Assembly (NCBI GenBank): GCA_934249275.1
Contig: CAKQKT010000052.1
Coordinates: 1-13,813 of the forward strand
DNA length: 13,813 bases
Origin: an uncultured Sutterella sp.
GTDB taxonomy: Bacteria > Pseudomonadota > Gammaproteobacteria > Burkholderiales > Burkholderiaceae_F
Direction of reading: 5' to 3'
Shown here piece by piece: positions 13,685-13,813 of the stretch (the stretch's first letter is position 1; each line of letters starts with the position of its first letter). Below the pieces are notes generated by a model. It worked only from the letters and a program-made list of their open reading frames with translations. It was not told the origin of the DNA and searched no databases. Both the position numbers and the translations under genes were made by a program.

Positions 13685-13813
13685 GAAGGGCGCCTCCCAG
13701 ATGTCGTTTCATGAAATTTGTCGAGATGCTCATTTTAGGGTTCATCACGGAAGTCCGGGGAACGCAGCCTTGACTTTTAGGAAAAAGGCGCGTCGGGTAT
13801 CCGCACATAAAAA
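13685..13813. other. Upstream region of the DUF4357 gene, to the window end
   Basis: The only clear signal is the Shine-Dalgarno GGGAGG (minus strand, about 13693-13698). TAAAAT at 13737-13732 on the minus strand could be a -10, without a convincing -35. On the plus strand TTGACT (13773-13778) has a poor -10 (GGGTAT) 18 bp later. No gene seen. Confidence 0.4.

Noticed and set aside
1..13813. CRISPR array, tRNA, rRNA, insertion sequence or prophage signals
   Set aside because: No regularly spaced repeats, cloverleaf-like sequence, transposase or integrase motif was seen on either strand.

Overview
The window is a GC-rich (roughly 60 % by eye), gene-dense piece of bacterial chromosome from what looks like an anaerobe. 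The clues are an [FeFe]-hydrogenase, a rubrerythrin, a secreted C69-family dipeptidase and a CtpC-like metal ATPase cluster. My best guess is a gut betaproteobacterium of the Sutterellaceae type (Sutterella/Parasutterella), where this mix fits; this comes from family knowledge and codon style, not from a search, and other anaerobic proteobacteria are possible. I see no mobile element, CRISPR array, tRNA or rRNA.

Layout. (1) 1-396, minus: the N-terminal part of a secreted C69 peptidase, cut by the window edge. (2) 894-2945, plus, divergent from it: one reading frame holding a complete ferredoxin-type [FeFe]-hydrogenase followed directly by a rubrerythrin with rubredoxin domains at both ends. 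The rubrerythrin half has its own Shine-Dalgarno and ATG inside the frame. (3) 3059-4852, minus: a membrane CHASE-GGDEF-PAS diguanylate cyclase. (4) 5282-8570, plus: a MoxR-type AAA+ ATPase, a DUF2201-type metallopeptidase/VWA protein, and a third protein I do not recognise. (5) 8652-12496, minus: a probable metal-efflux operon, in order of transcription a small one-helix coiled-coil protein that resembles mycobacterial PacL, a CtpC-like P-type ATPase with a non-CPC membrane motif, a stand-alone HMA-like membrane protein and a small membrane protein. (6) 12863-13684, minus: a DUF4357-type protein whose GIY-YIG half seems to have lost its catalytic motif.

Punctuation is clear. Strong terminators lie after the hydrogenase-rubrerythrin gene (2989-3025), between the convergent MoxR and metal-efflux clusters (8586-8618, bidirectional), and after the DUF4357 gene (12773-12812). 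Three of the longer intergenic gaps (397-893, 4853-5281, 12497-12862) carry AT-rich patches with Fur-box-like or palindromic sequences, so iron or metal control of several of these units is a reasonable but untested idea.

How the parts may work together: hydrogenase plus rubrerythrin could couple H2 oxidation to peroxide reduction; the P-ATPase cluster handles a metal; MoxR plus the DUF2201/VWA protein is a typical AAA+/VWA remodelling pair with a possible third partner; the cyclase reads an external ligand into c-di-GMP. The most noteworthy items are the hydrogenase-rubrerythrin gene with its internal start and abrupt codon-usage change, the PacL-like/P-ATPase operon, the MoxR triad and the degenerate GIY-YIG protein.
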